Of a stretch of DNA of 64,000 nucleotides, positions 57,351 to 64,000 are shown piece after piece. Source of the DNA: Leucothrix mucor DSM 2157 (lineage in GTDB: Bacteria > Pseudomonadota > Gammaproteobacteria > Thiotrichales > Thiotrichaceae); the NCBI RefSeq assembly GCF_000419525.1, contig NZ_ATTE01000001.1, positions 310,001-374,000 on the forward strand, written 5' to 3'. The translations under genes and the position numbers were made by a program. Position 1 is the stretch's first letter; every line of letters begins with the position of its first letter. The notes beneath the pieces are model-generated. The model did not search any database, was not told the origin of the DNA, and worked only from the letters and a program-made list of their open reading frames with translations.

Positions 57351-58238
57351 ATGGAATCATCAAACACCATGTATGAGATAAAAACAGCAGACGCTCGGGT
57401 GCAAATCCGTGAGGATATGGGAGCGGCCATTTCACGCTATGACTTAGATGATGGCACGCCGGTATTCAGACCATCACCCGCCGATGCCAGTGATGAGTTT
57501 CAGTTAGCTTGTAACTTGATGATCCCTTGGTGCAATCGAATTTCCGATGGTGGCTTTTATGCGGATTCTGTTTTTTATCCACTGTTTCCTAATCGAAAAG
57601 ACGAGCCAAGCCCACTACATGGTGATGCGTTTCAGCAAGCGTGGGAATGCATAAAGCAGACGGAGTCATCGGTGAGCTTTCGATTAGAAACACGTGAGAC
57701 GCCGCCATTTCATTATGTTGCCGAAGTGGATTACACGCTGGATGGCGCAGCGCTTAAGGTTACGCTGACGGTGACGAATCTCAGTGAAGCCTGTTTGCCG
57801 TATGGGGTAGGGCTGCATCCGTGGTTTTTACAGGACGATGACACGTGGCTGCAAACGACCGTGCAAGAGTTTATTGTTTCAGATGATGCAGGGCTCCCGA
57901 TTGAAGCTTTGGAAATTGCTAAACGGCCGGAATGGGACTTTTCCAATGTGGAGAATTTACCGGCAGCAGGGCTTGATCATTGCTTTACAGGGTGGAGTCA
58001 GCAGGCGACCTTAGGTTGGCCATCGCGTGATCTTAAGTTGGAGATTACTACCGACGGTAATTTGCCTTGCTGCCACATCTATTCTCCGGGCAAACAGTCG
58101 CCATTTTTCTGTTTTGAGCCGGTGTCGCATCCCGTTAACGCCCACCACTGGCCGGACCGTTCTTTACAGGGTCTAACGCAATTGGTACAAGGTGAAAGCC
58201 TGCGCGTTTGTTGTAATTTTGCTCCCTCTAAAATATAA
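57351..58238 (+). CDS. Aldose 1-epimerase family protein
   Basis: The 295-residue protein has the galactose-mutarotase-like beta-supersandwich pattern. The substrate and catalytic segments include MIPWCNRISDGGF near residue 57, PLHGDAFQQAW near 85 (first His), YGVGLHPWFLQ near 150 (second His) and a C-terminal CFEPVSHPVNA near 259 (Glu general base). It interconverts anomers of a sugar or sugar phosphate; the exact substrate is unknown. Starts at 57351 and 57369 are both possible and neither has a good ribosome site. The gene lies between nadE and the NPC-repeat pair. Confidence 0.85.
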   Translation: MESSNTMYEIKTADARVQIREDMGAAISRYDLDDGTPVFRPSPADASDEFQLACNLMIPWCNRISDGGFYADSVFYPLFPNRKDEPSPLHGDAFQQAWECIKQTESSVSFRLETRETPPFHYVAEVDYTLDGAALKVTLTVTNLSEACLPYGVGLHPWFLQDDDTWLQTTVQEFIVSDDAGLPIEALEIAKRPEWDFSNVENLPAAGLDHCFTGWSQQATLGWPSRDLKLEITTDGNLPCCHIYSPGKQSPFFCFEPVSHPVNAHHWPDRSLQGLTQLVQGESLRVCCNFAPSKI

Positions 58239-58311
58239 AAAATAGGGGCTTTTGCATCTGACTGAACGTGTGGGGCGTATATAAGACAGAATCTAATTGA
58301 AAACGAGCTAT

Positions 58312-59049
58312 ATGCCGAATACAAGCCTCATACATTCACAGCTAACGACCTCAACTCTGCGCATCTTACTGGACGCAGGTGAGGTGGTTTTAGAGTCGCA
58401 ACGTGCCTTACACAAAGGCGGTTTAAATCTGGTTGGCGAGTGCTTGAAGGGGCAGGGGGATTTTTACGAACTGTCCCATTATCCGGCAGATGATGTTTTT
58501 GATTCAGACTCTAAGTCGCAGTATTACTTCCATACGCACCGTGGTCTAGATGGCGAATATGGCCATTTCCACACCTTTCTACGTGCCACTGGCATGCCTC
58601 CCGCAATTACTCCCATCCGTAATACTGGCACTGAGCCTTGGCCTGAAGGTGATGATGCTTTATCGCATTTGATCTGCATTGCCATGAATCGTGATGGTTT
58701 ACCGATTGGTTTGTTTACTACCAATCGCTGGGTAACCGGTGAGACTTGGTATAAAGCCGAGGATGTGATTGCCATGTTGGATGCTTTCGTGGTCGATCAT
58801 GCTTTTCCTAATCTTGCCGTGAATCAGTGGATTTCTTCGATGTTTCGCTTATTTAAATACGAGATTGCGGAACTGCTGCGGGAGCGTGATGACGCGATTC
58901 GTAACTGGAAAGCAGAGCATCCGGGAGTAGATGTGTTTGAAGATCGGGGTCTGGAAGTAACAAGTTATAAAACAATCAATGTCGATCAGCAGATCGGCAC
59001 AATAAAAGCGTGCCTTGAGAAACAGGACGCAGGAGTGAAATCACTATGA
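58312..59049 (+). CDS. Unknown protein coupled to NPC-repeat cytochrome
   Basis: The frame can be extended to TTG 58297; the ATG at 58312 is preferred (245 residues). No signal peptide or membrane helix is seen, so the product is probably cytoplasmic. The central part is rich in His and aromatic residues (ELSHYPADD, YYFHTHRG, YGHFHTFLRATG), a pattern that could bind a metal or heme. The later half is helical (AVNQWISSMFRLFKYEIAELLRERDD). I do not recognise a named family with confidence. Its TGA overlaps the ATG of the NPC-repeat cytochrome gene (ATGA), so the two are translated as a unit and probably act on the same process. Confidence 0.7.
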   Translation: MPNTSLIHSQLTTSTLRILLDAGEVVLESQRALHKGGLNLVGECLKGQGDFYELSHYPADDVFDSDSKSQYYFHTHRGLDGEYGHFHTFLRATGMPPAITPIRNTGTEPWPEGDDALSHLICIAMNRDGLPIGLFTTNRWVTGETWYKAEDVIAMLDAFVVDHAFPNLAVNQWISSMFRLFKYEIAELLRERDDAIRNWKAEHPGVDVFEDRGLEVTSYKTINVDQQIGTIKACLEKQDAGVKSL

Positions 59050-60128
59050 AGATCAGTCAATCAGTTTTAAAAGCACGTCCTTTTTCAGTGGCAATGGCAG
59101 CAATGGTGCTGGGTCTGACGGCGGTCTCTGTGCCGGTATTGGCAGAAACCATGGCTAAGCCGATTACTGTGGCAGCAGCTAGTAACCCTTGTGCAGCAAA
59201 TCCGTGTGCTGCAAAGAATCCTTGTGCTGCTAAAGCAAATCCATGTGCAGCAGCAAATCCATGCGCGGCCAAAGCAAACCCATGTACCGTAGCAAATCCT
59301 TGCACGGCTAAAGCAAACCCATGTGCAGCGGCAAATCCTTGCGCAGCTAAAGCAAACCCATGTGCTGCAAAGAATCCGTGCGCAGCTAAAGCCAATCCAT
59401 GTGCAACATCGAATCCTTGCGCAGCCAAAGCTAACCCATGTGCTGCAGCAAATCCTTGCGCGGCTAAAGCCAATCCATGTGCAGCAGCAAATCCTTGCGC
59501 GGCTAAAGCCAACCCATGTGCAGCGGCGAATCCTTGCGCGGCTAAAGCCAACCCATGTGCAGCGGCGAATCCTTGCGCGGCCAAAGCAAATCCATGTGCC
59601 GCAGCGAATCCTTGCGCGGCCAAAGCAAATCCATGTGCAGCGGCGAATCCTTGCGCGGCTAAAGCCAATCCATGTGCAGCAAAGAACCCTTGCGCGGCTA
59701 AAGCTAACCCATGTGCAGCGACGAACCCTTGTGCCGCTAAAAATCCTTGCGCAGCAGGTGGCATTTCATCGAAAGCAATTTCCCGCCCTGAAGGCACAAA
59801 GGCTTATGAAGGCGATGCTGAAGAGTTAATCGCTTACGGCAAGAAGCTTTGGGAAGATAATTCACTAAGTGCTAGCGGAGGGCTGTCTTGCTCAACCTGC
59901 CATGCAGGCTACAACACATTATCTAAGAGTTTCGCGCTACCTTACCCGCATAAGATTGCGATGGTTCAGGCACAAATTGGTGTTGAAACTTTGGTTGATG
60001 TTGAGCAAATCGTACAGTTCTGCATGATGTCACCGATGCAGGCTAAGCCATTAGCTTGGGAGTCTAAAGAGTTGGCTGCGTTGTCGGCATTTGTGGTTGA
60101 TTTCCAGAAAGGCTATACGCCGAAGTAA
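59046..60128 (+). CDS. Exported c-type cytochrome with about 30 Asn-Pro-Cys repeats
   Basis: The 360-residue product has three parts. A signal peptide (about 1-34, cut near VPVLAE) is followed by a repeat region (about 47-237) in which NPCAAKANPCAAA-type 13-residue units give about 30 evenly spaced Cys, each preceded by Asn-Pro. The C-terminal domain (about 250-360) is a single-heme cytochrome c with CSTCH near residue 283 and a Met-rich FCMMSPMQAKP near 325 that may supply the distal Met ligand. The repeats could form a metal-binding or disulfide-linked beta-solenoid-like spacer in the periplasm; this is inference. It is translationally coupled to the unknown gene upstream. The strand opposite the repeats is also open but is not a gene. 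Confidence 0.85.
   Translation: MKISQSVLKARPFSVAMAAMVLGLTAVSVPVLAETMAKPITVAAASNPCAANPCAAKNPCAAKANPCAAANPCAAKANPCTVANPCTAKANPCAAANPCAAKANPCAAKNPCAAKANPCATSNPCAAKANPCAAANPCAAKANPCAAANPCAAKANPCAAANPCAAKANPCAAANPCAAKANPCAAANPCAAKANPCAAANPCAAKANPCAAKNPCAAKANPCAATNPCAAKNPCAAGGISSKAISRPEGTKAYEGDAEELIAYGKKLWEDNSLSASGGLSCSTCHAGYNTLSKSFALPYPHKIAMVQAQIGVETLVDVEQIVQFCMMSPMQAKPLAWESKELAALSAFVVDFQKGYTPK
59184..59756 (+). repeat. 39-bp tandem repeats coding for NPC units
   Basis: Units of 39 bp code for 13 residues with two NPC motifs. The two halves keep separate codon habits: NPC before AAKA is mostly AAT-CCT-TGC and NPC before AAA is mostly CCA-TGT, so the array grew by copying the two-motif unit. The ends are less regular. 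Confidence 0.93.
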
Positions 60129-60156
60129 GACTTCAGCCAGATCTTAAATCAACGAG

Positions 60157-60195
60157 CGACCGACTGCTTTCAAAGTGTGCCGGTCGTTTGCGTTT
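60157..60195 (+). terminator. Possible terminator after the NPC-repeat cytochrome
   Basis: CGACCG (60157-60162) pairs with CGGTCG (60181-60186), followed by TTTGCGTTT. It overlaps the 3' end of the convergent kinase gene. Confidence 0.4.
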
Positions 60196-62071
60196 CAGGT
60201 ACCGGAATTTCCAAAGTTACCTGCAGGCCTTGCCCCGGTTGAGAGTCAATTCGTAACTCTGCGCCAATCAAGTCGGCCCTTTTTTGCATATTCAGCAAGC
60301 CTCTGCCGCTCGATTGTTGCGGTAGCGTTCCACAACCATCATCGTAAATACAAATTCGCGCAACCTGCTGGTTTTCGCCTTTATTCACAATCGCTGTTTC
60401 AATAGTAAGGTTCTCGGCATAGCTATGTTTAAGCGCATTGGTAATGGCTTCTTGCACGATTCGCATGGTATTGAGCACATTGGCAGGGCCAAAATTAGCA
60501 ATTGGCGGCAAATCATCTACTTTCCAATGCAGTGTCCATCGGGCATTGGCCAGTTGGTCCGATAAGCGCATTCGTAACATGCCCAGTAACGTGGGTAAGT
60601 CTTCTGCTTCGTAATCCAAGGAATCAATCACCATACGCAAGTCCTGCAAAGCAGACTTAAGATTAGCTTTGAGTTGTTCCTGACTGACTTTGCCTGACTC
60701 CAAACTCACGAGTGTTGCGACCAATTGCCCGCCGATACCATCGTGAATATCCCGCATAATGCGTTGGCGCTCTTCGGCTAATGTATATTTTTGTGTGAGT
60801 TGTTTTACCTGTCGATAGCCGTGTTCAATGTCATCAGTCTTGCGCTTGACTTCATTTTGTAGCTCTTGATTGTAGTGCTCAACCACATTCATACTTTGCA
60901 CAAAGCGATTAATCAGCGTCGTGGCAATTACAACAACCACCAAAAGGGCCGCAAAATGAATCATAAAAGGCGACTGCTTCGGAATAAGCTGTAGCACTAA
61001 GATCAAGTCGTGCATGCCATAGATCATCAGGCCTGAGCCTGCAGTCATAATTGGAATCAGCCGTGTTTCTTTGTATTTAATGTAGTGAAAGACCACAAAA
61101 CCCAGCGTGTAGAAGCCTAATAGAGCCAATGCTGGATTCCAGATCACTTGGCTATAGCGAATAGCCCATTCGGTATCAGGATGGGCAAATGGAAGGCTGA
61201 GTACCAGAGTGATTCCAATCATCCAGTATTCCATTTTTTTAGGAAATTGGCCGGCATAACGATGGATAAACATGACCACGCCCAGCATGGAGTAACCAAA
61301 ACACAGCGACAGCACGACCTCCCAATACTCTAGAGGCATCGGAATAGTGCGCAGGAAATGGTTGGAGTCGTGAAAAGTCCACAACAGCGAGAACACTGCA
61401 TAAAACAAGTAATAGCTATCAGCTTGCCGGAACAGCCATAAAATACTGATAAAGATACTGCTGAACACCATACTTAAAGTGATGGTGGTGACCAGGTCAA
61501 TTCGTAGGTGGGTATTTTGTGCAAAGTGATGCTGTAACAGCTCTTGCGGGCCAGTATAGACCGCGCCTAAGTAGGTCGACTCTGCAAACTGCCCTTTGAG
61601 GCGAATCGTAAGAAAGTTGCGCTGTCGCTCTAATGCATTGTGGTCAAAGTTAAATATTTGCGGATGATTGCGGTTTCTGCTGATCGGTTCGACCATTCTT
61701 CCACCATTCCCAATCCACTGATTATTAATAAAGACTTCTACATTTTGTGAAATATTGGGGAGGTAAACCGACATCCGCTGAGGCTCAGAGCCTGAGTTTA
61801 AAAAGGGGATGACATACCAGAGGTCAGTGGTATTTTGCTTAGCGGCGGTGTCCCAGTCGGGGAGCGAAACTTCGGTGTGTTTTAGACCAGCCAGTTCTCT
61901 GGGGGTAGTGGCATTGCTGTTAATCACATAAGCACGGGTTAACTGATATTGCTCGGGGAGTGGGCTAAGCCAGAAATAACTAATATAAAATGTGGCAATT
62001 ACATAAACCAGCAGAGCACCAAGCCACAGCAGCATCGGGGTACGAAGAAAGATTCTGACAACATCTCCCAT
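60170..62071 (-). CDS. NarX-type sensor histidine kinase with 7TM-like sensor
   Basis: The 633-residue protein has an N-terminal membrane helix (about 14-32), a periplasmic beta-rich region (about 40-195) resembling the 7TMR-DISM extracellular sensor, then about seven membrane helices (about 200-400), a coiled linker, a HisKA_3 domain with IMRDIHDGIGGQL and the phospho-acceptor His near residue 443, and an ATPase domain ending GRGLLNMQKRADLIGAE. The DHp/ATPase class pairs with NarL/LuxR-type regulators. Its ATG overlaps the stop of the response-regulator gene (one base), so the pair is one operon. The signal is unknown. Confidence 0.9.
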   Translation of the reverse strand: MGDVVRIFLRTPMLLWLGALLVYVIATFYISYFWLSPLPEQYQLTRAYVINSNATTPRELAGLKHTEVSLPDWDTAAKQNTTDLWYVIPFLNSGSEPQRMSVYLPNISQNVEVFINNQWIGNGGRMVEPISRNRNHPQIFNFDHNALERQRNFLTIRLKGQFAESTYLGAVYTGPQELLQHHFAQNTHLRIDLVTTITLSMVFSSIFISILWLFRQADSYYLFYAVFSLLWTFHDSNHFLRTIPMPLEYWEVVLSLCFGYSMLGVVMFIHRYAGQFPKKMEYWMIGITLVLSLPFAHPDTEWAIRYSQVIWNPALALLGFYTLGFVVFHYIKYKETRLIPIMTAGSGLMIYGMHDLILVLQLIPKQSPFMIHFAALLVVVVIATTLINRFVQSMNVVEHYNQELQNEVKRKTDDIEHGYRQVKQLTQKYTLAEERQRIMRDIHDGIGGQLVATLVSLESGKVSQEQLKANLKSALQDLRMVIDSLDYEAEDLPTLLGMLRMRLSDQLANARWTLHWKVDDLPPIANFGPANVLNTMRIVQEAITNALKHSYAENLTIETAIVNKGENQQVARICIYDDGCGTLPQQSSGRGLLNMQKRADLIGAELRIDSQPGQGLQVTLEIPVPETQTTGTL

Positions 62072-62715
62072 TAAATCAGGTTCATTTTTAGCGCCTCAAA
62101 CACCGCTTCGGCGCGTGAGTTAACCGAGAGCTTGCGGTAGATGTTTTTAACGTGTGTGGCGACGGTATGGTATGAGAGCCCTTCAATTTCGGCGATTTCC
62201 TGCGAGGTATAACCTTTAGCCACTTTTTGCAGAACCTGCTGTTCGCGTTGTGTGAGCTTTTCAAGTAAGGCTTGCTCGGGGCGAAAGTGCTTCATTAAAT
62301 GACGGGCAATGCTGGGGCTTATCGGCGCGCCGCCAGCGGCTAAATCAGTGATTGCTGTGCCGATCTGGATAGACTCATCATCTTTGAGTAGGTAGCCACT
62401 GGCACCGGCTGCAATGGCTTTTAGAATATGCCATTCATCACCAAACACACTGATCACCATCATGGCGGTATCAAAGCCTTCATCTTGCATCAATGTGATG
62501 ATTTCCAGCCCATTGCCATCTGGCAAATCCAGATCAATCAATAACACATCAGGGGTTTTATCATGCAGGGCTAGGCGCGCATCGGCAACCGTGCTGCAGG
62601 TGGCTTGGAGTTTAAGCCGCGGATCACTTTGCACCACGCCGGCAAGTCGCTCCAGAATAATGGCGTCATCTTCGACGACCATGACAGAAATCTTAGACTC
62701 TGAAGCATTATGCAT
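62071..62715 (-). CDS. NarL/LuxR-type response regulator
   Basis: The 214-residue regulator has a receiver domain with VVEDDAII at the start, the phospho-acceptor Asp in VLLIDLDLPDG near residue 58 and a Thr/Ser-Lys pair later in the domain. The LuxR-type helix-turn-helix (LTQREQQVLQKVAKGYTSQEIAE near 150-172, then SYHTVATHVKNIYRKL) is intact. AAGG lies near the start codon. It works with the kinase gene just downstream. A CRP-like site lies about 145 bases upstream. Confidence 0.93.
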   Translation of the reverse strand: MHNASESKISVMVVEDDAIILERLAGVVQSDPRLKLQATCSTVADARLALHDKTPDVLLIDLDLPDGNGLEIITLMQDEGFDTAMMVISVFGDEWHILKAIAAGASGYLLKDDESIQIGTAITDLAAGGAPISPSIARHLMKHFRPEQALLEKLTQREQQVLQKVAKGYTSQEIAEIEGLSYHTVATHVKNIYRKLSVNSRAEAVFEALKMNLI

Positions 62716-63030
62716 AGTGCGACCTTAATCTCGTTAACACAATTTTGGGGGGGAAAATGGCAGTGCTGATCGAAAACAGATTAGCATATATTAAGCATTT
62801 TCACTGAGTATAAGGCGATAAGTTGCTGGTTTTTCGGGTGAATACCGAGAATTGGTGAGTGTGATAGCCATCACTTCAGAATATAGTGAAACTGGGGCAA
62901 GCCAACTGTGATACTCAGTTGCACAGTGCTTATTAATTGCAAAATTTAGTGCAGGAATTTAAATTGTACTAAAATTAATCAAAAAACCTCGTTTTGTCAT
63001 AAAACGCCGGAAATGTTCTATGCTTACAGT
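62716..63030. promoter_or_regulatory. Gene-free region upstream of the response regulator
   Basis: Before the small-RNA candidate, this stretch carries no gene. It contains the CRP-like site at 62860-62875 and AT-rich sequence (62930-63000). The promoter for the response regulator must lie here on the minus strand, but no clear -35/-10 pair is evident. Confidence 0.4.
62860..62875. promoter_or_regulatory. CRP/FNR-family operator-like palindrome
   Basis: TGTGATAGCCATCACT matches the CRP consensus TGTGA-N6-TCACA with one mismatch, and GTGAT-N4-ATCAC is a perfect palindrome. It is 145 bases upstream of the response regulator and 155 bases upstream of the small-RNA candidate. Confidence 0.5.
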
Positions 63031-63036
63031 TATAAT

Positions 63037-63222
63037 GCTCCGACGAACGGAGTATAATCTGGTCCCACTATTGTAAATTCTGGTTTGATATCCGCAGTCA
63101 TCGATACGCCTTTGCGATGCTGCAATTAGGGTCGCGGAGCAGAGTTTACAGCCATAAGCCAAAATAATAAGTTGCAAGGGAGTTTGACGCCCCACCTGTA
63201 CTGCAGGCGGGGCGTTTTTTAT
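63037..63222 (+). ncRNA. Candidate structured small RNA
   Basis: A plus-strand segment with no reading frame ends in a strong terminator, although no plus-strand gene leads into it. TATAAT at 63031-63036 (and again at 63053-63058) may serve as -10 element; no good -35 is seen. Predicted pairing: CTCCG/CGGAG (63038-63052), GTAAATTCTG (63073-63082) with CAGAGTTTAC (63140-63149, one G-T), and inside it GCAG-CATCG (63094-63103) with CGATG-CTGC (63115-63123). TGCTCCG (63036-63042) can pair instead with CGGAGCA (63135-63141). It does not look like 6S, SRP, RNase P or tmRNA by the motifs I know. Confidence 0.45.
63187..63222 (+). terminator. Strong rho-independent terminator on the plus strand
   Basis: ACGCCCC-A-CCTG (63187-63198) pairs with CAGG-C-GGGGCGT (63204-63215), with TTTTTT at 63215-63220. 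On the minus strand there is no T tract, so it does not end the convergent gene. Confidence 0.85.
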
Positions 63223-63227
63223 TGGGC

Positions 63228-64000
63228 TTAGCGAATGACGTGCCCGACGAATGTTGCAGTGTCGTTTAAGATCTTTGAACCACGGCGGAAGCCAAGTCCG
63301 CAGGCTTCCCAAGCGAAGAATACGCCAGCCTGATAAGAGCGGCCTTCAGAGTCGGTCGCCAGTTCCGCATATTCCTGATAAAGCATGTCATGAACGTCGT
63401 AAGGACCATCCGTAGACTCCAGCGTGTCGCCTTGCTCATCAATAATTGCGACATTGGCACCTTCGCGTCCAAACATTGGCTTGGATACTTGCTTAATCCC
63501 TTCAAGCGGCTTGTTGTCAGTAGCTAACAAGTATGGCGAGTCTGGGAATAGTTCATACAGCACTTTCATAATGCCTTTGCTTTGGAACAGCAAAGTGTAA
63601 GCGGGGTTAATTACCACGCCAGTGCGCTTACGGCCAATCTCGGTGAGTAGTTCAACTAGCTCAGGCTCATCCGCTGCCATGTCTTCCCAAGGCCATAACT
63701 TGAACCAGAAATTGGTGGATTCCTGATCTTTATTAAAGATGCCTTCATCTGGTAAGAAGCCGGCTTCATCAATGTAGCAAAAGTCTGTGCTAAATCCGGC
63801 ATCAGTCGCAATGCGCTGGAGTAGGCGGGTCGTTTGCTCATCTTCAGGCAAGTCCCGAACGCTGGAAAACAAAATGCGCTCGCCATTGAAGTATTCATCA
63901 AACTTTTCCAAGCCATCATCATTAGTGATCAGGCGTTTAAAGTTGTCACGAATAACTTCATAAGCATTGTTGAACTGTGCGGCTTCATCCATGCCATTAC
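63228..64000 (-). CDS. Glutathionylspermidine synthase-family protein, 5' end outside the window
   Basis: The frame stays open to the right edge (a Met codon at 63992 is probably internal), so only the C-terminal 257 or so residues are seen; family members are about 380-390 residues. Recognisable segments are DEYFNGERILFSSVRDLPEDE, NFWFKLWPWEDMA near residue 90-100 of the visible part, VVINPAYTLLFQSKGIMKVLYELFP and KPMFGREGANV, which form the ATP-grasp-type C-terminal domain and its glycine-rich loop. The family ligates amines or peptides with ATP; in many bacteria the substrate is unknown and the gene lies with a small membrane protein, here outside the window. Confidence 0.88.
   Translation of the reverse strand, partial: NGMDEAAQFNNAYEVIRDNFKRLITNDDGLEKFDEYFNGERILFSSVRDLPEDEQTTRLLQRIATDAGFSTDFCYIDEAGFLPDEGIFNKDQESTNFWFKLWPWEDMAADEPELVELLTEIGRKRTGVVINPAYTLLFQSKGIMKVLYELFPDSPYLLATDNKPLEGIKQVSKPMFGREGANVAIIDEQGDTLESTDGPYDVHDMLYQEYAELATDSEGRSYQAGVFFAWEACGLGFRRGSKILNDTATFVGHVIR

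Noticed and set aside
59057-59797. 246-codon minus-strand open frame antisense to the NPC repeats
   Set aside because: A by-product of the 39-bp repeat. The plus strand has the signal peptide, cytochrome domain and coupled start.
63037-63186. tRNA, 6S, SRP or tmRNA gene
   Set aside because: No cloverleaf with a T-loop GTTCRA, and none of the conserved motifs of those RNAs was found.

Overview
The window is chromosomal DNA of a Gram-negative gammaproteobacterium with moderate GC. The evidence is PilS/PilR with a PP0621-type protein upstream, TmcA, RsmA-HemW, a PhoQ-type kinase, Fe-SOD, RF3, GlyGly-CTERM exoproteases, a 115-kDa-type glutamate dehydrogenase, a class III glutamine synthetase and a glutathionylspermidine-synthase-family protein. 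The mix of very long Cys- and Asp-rich repeat proteins with this core set suggests a marine or Thiotrichales-like lineage, but that is a guess. No phage, insertion sequence, CRISPR array, tRNA or rRNA was recognised.

Layout. 1-5.7 kb: end of a small exported protein, an orphan PhoQ-like kinase, sodB, argF, prfC. 5.7-10.9 kb (minus): a lipoprotein and two paralogous M12B-type zinc metalloproteases with GlyGly-CTERM tails. 11-18.4 kb (minus): hemW and rsmA, then a 1666-residue OmpA-family protein with about 39 thrombospondin-type-3 calcium repeats, and a small membrane protein. 18.7-23.4 kb (plus): a second OmpA-type surface protein with Ig-like domains, then pgi and a 9-bp minisatellite. 23.4-31.2 kb (minus): YdjM-like protein, RND pump and adaptor, a membrane protein, tmcA. 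31.3-35.3 kb (plus): lipoprotein, PP0621-like protein, pilS, pilR. 35.5-40 kb (plus): a basic amino-acid ABC importer with a deacylase, resembling the Pseudomonas aot operon. 40-48.7 kb (minus): hybrid kinase coupled to an MFS transporter, PhoD-like phosphatase, glnN (GSIII) behind a clear sigma-54 promoter and NtrC site, and a MOSC protein. 48.9-51.6 kb (plus): FAD oxidoreductase and an unrecognised beta-helix-like protein. 51.7-56.2 kb (minus): GIDE-like protein with an EF-hand, LemA, NAD-GDH. 56.4-60.1 kb (plus): nadE, an epimerase, and a translationally coupled pair made of an unknown protein and a cytochrome c with about 30 Asn-Pro-Cys repeats. 60.2-64 kb: a NarX/NarL-like two-component pair, a probable unannotated small RNA, and the C-terminal part of a glutathionylspermidine-synthase-family gene cut by the window edge.

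Themes. The cell surface is represented by two OmpA-domain proteins, GlyGly-CTERM proteases and pilus regulation. Nitrogen and amino-acid handling is represented by argF, the importer, GSIII under NtrC and NAD-GDH. The most unusual items are the NPC-repeat cytochrome with its coupled partner, the TSP3 array with identical protein repeats but diverged synonymous sites, and the structured plus-strand RNA candidate near 63.0-63.2 kb.
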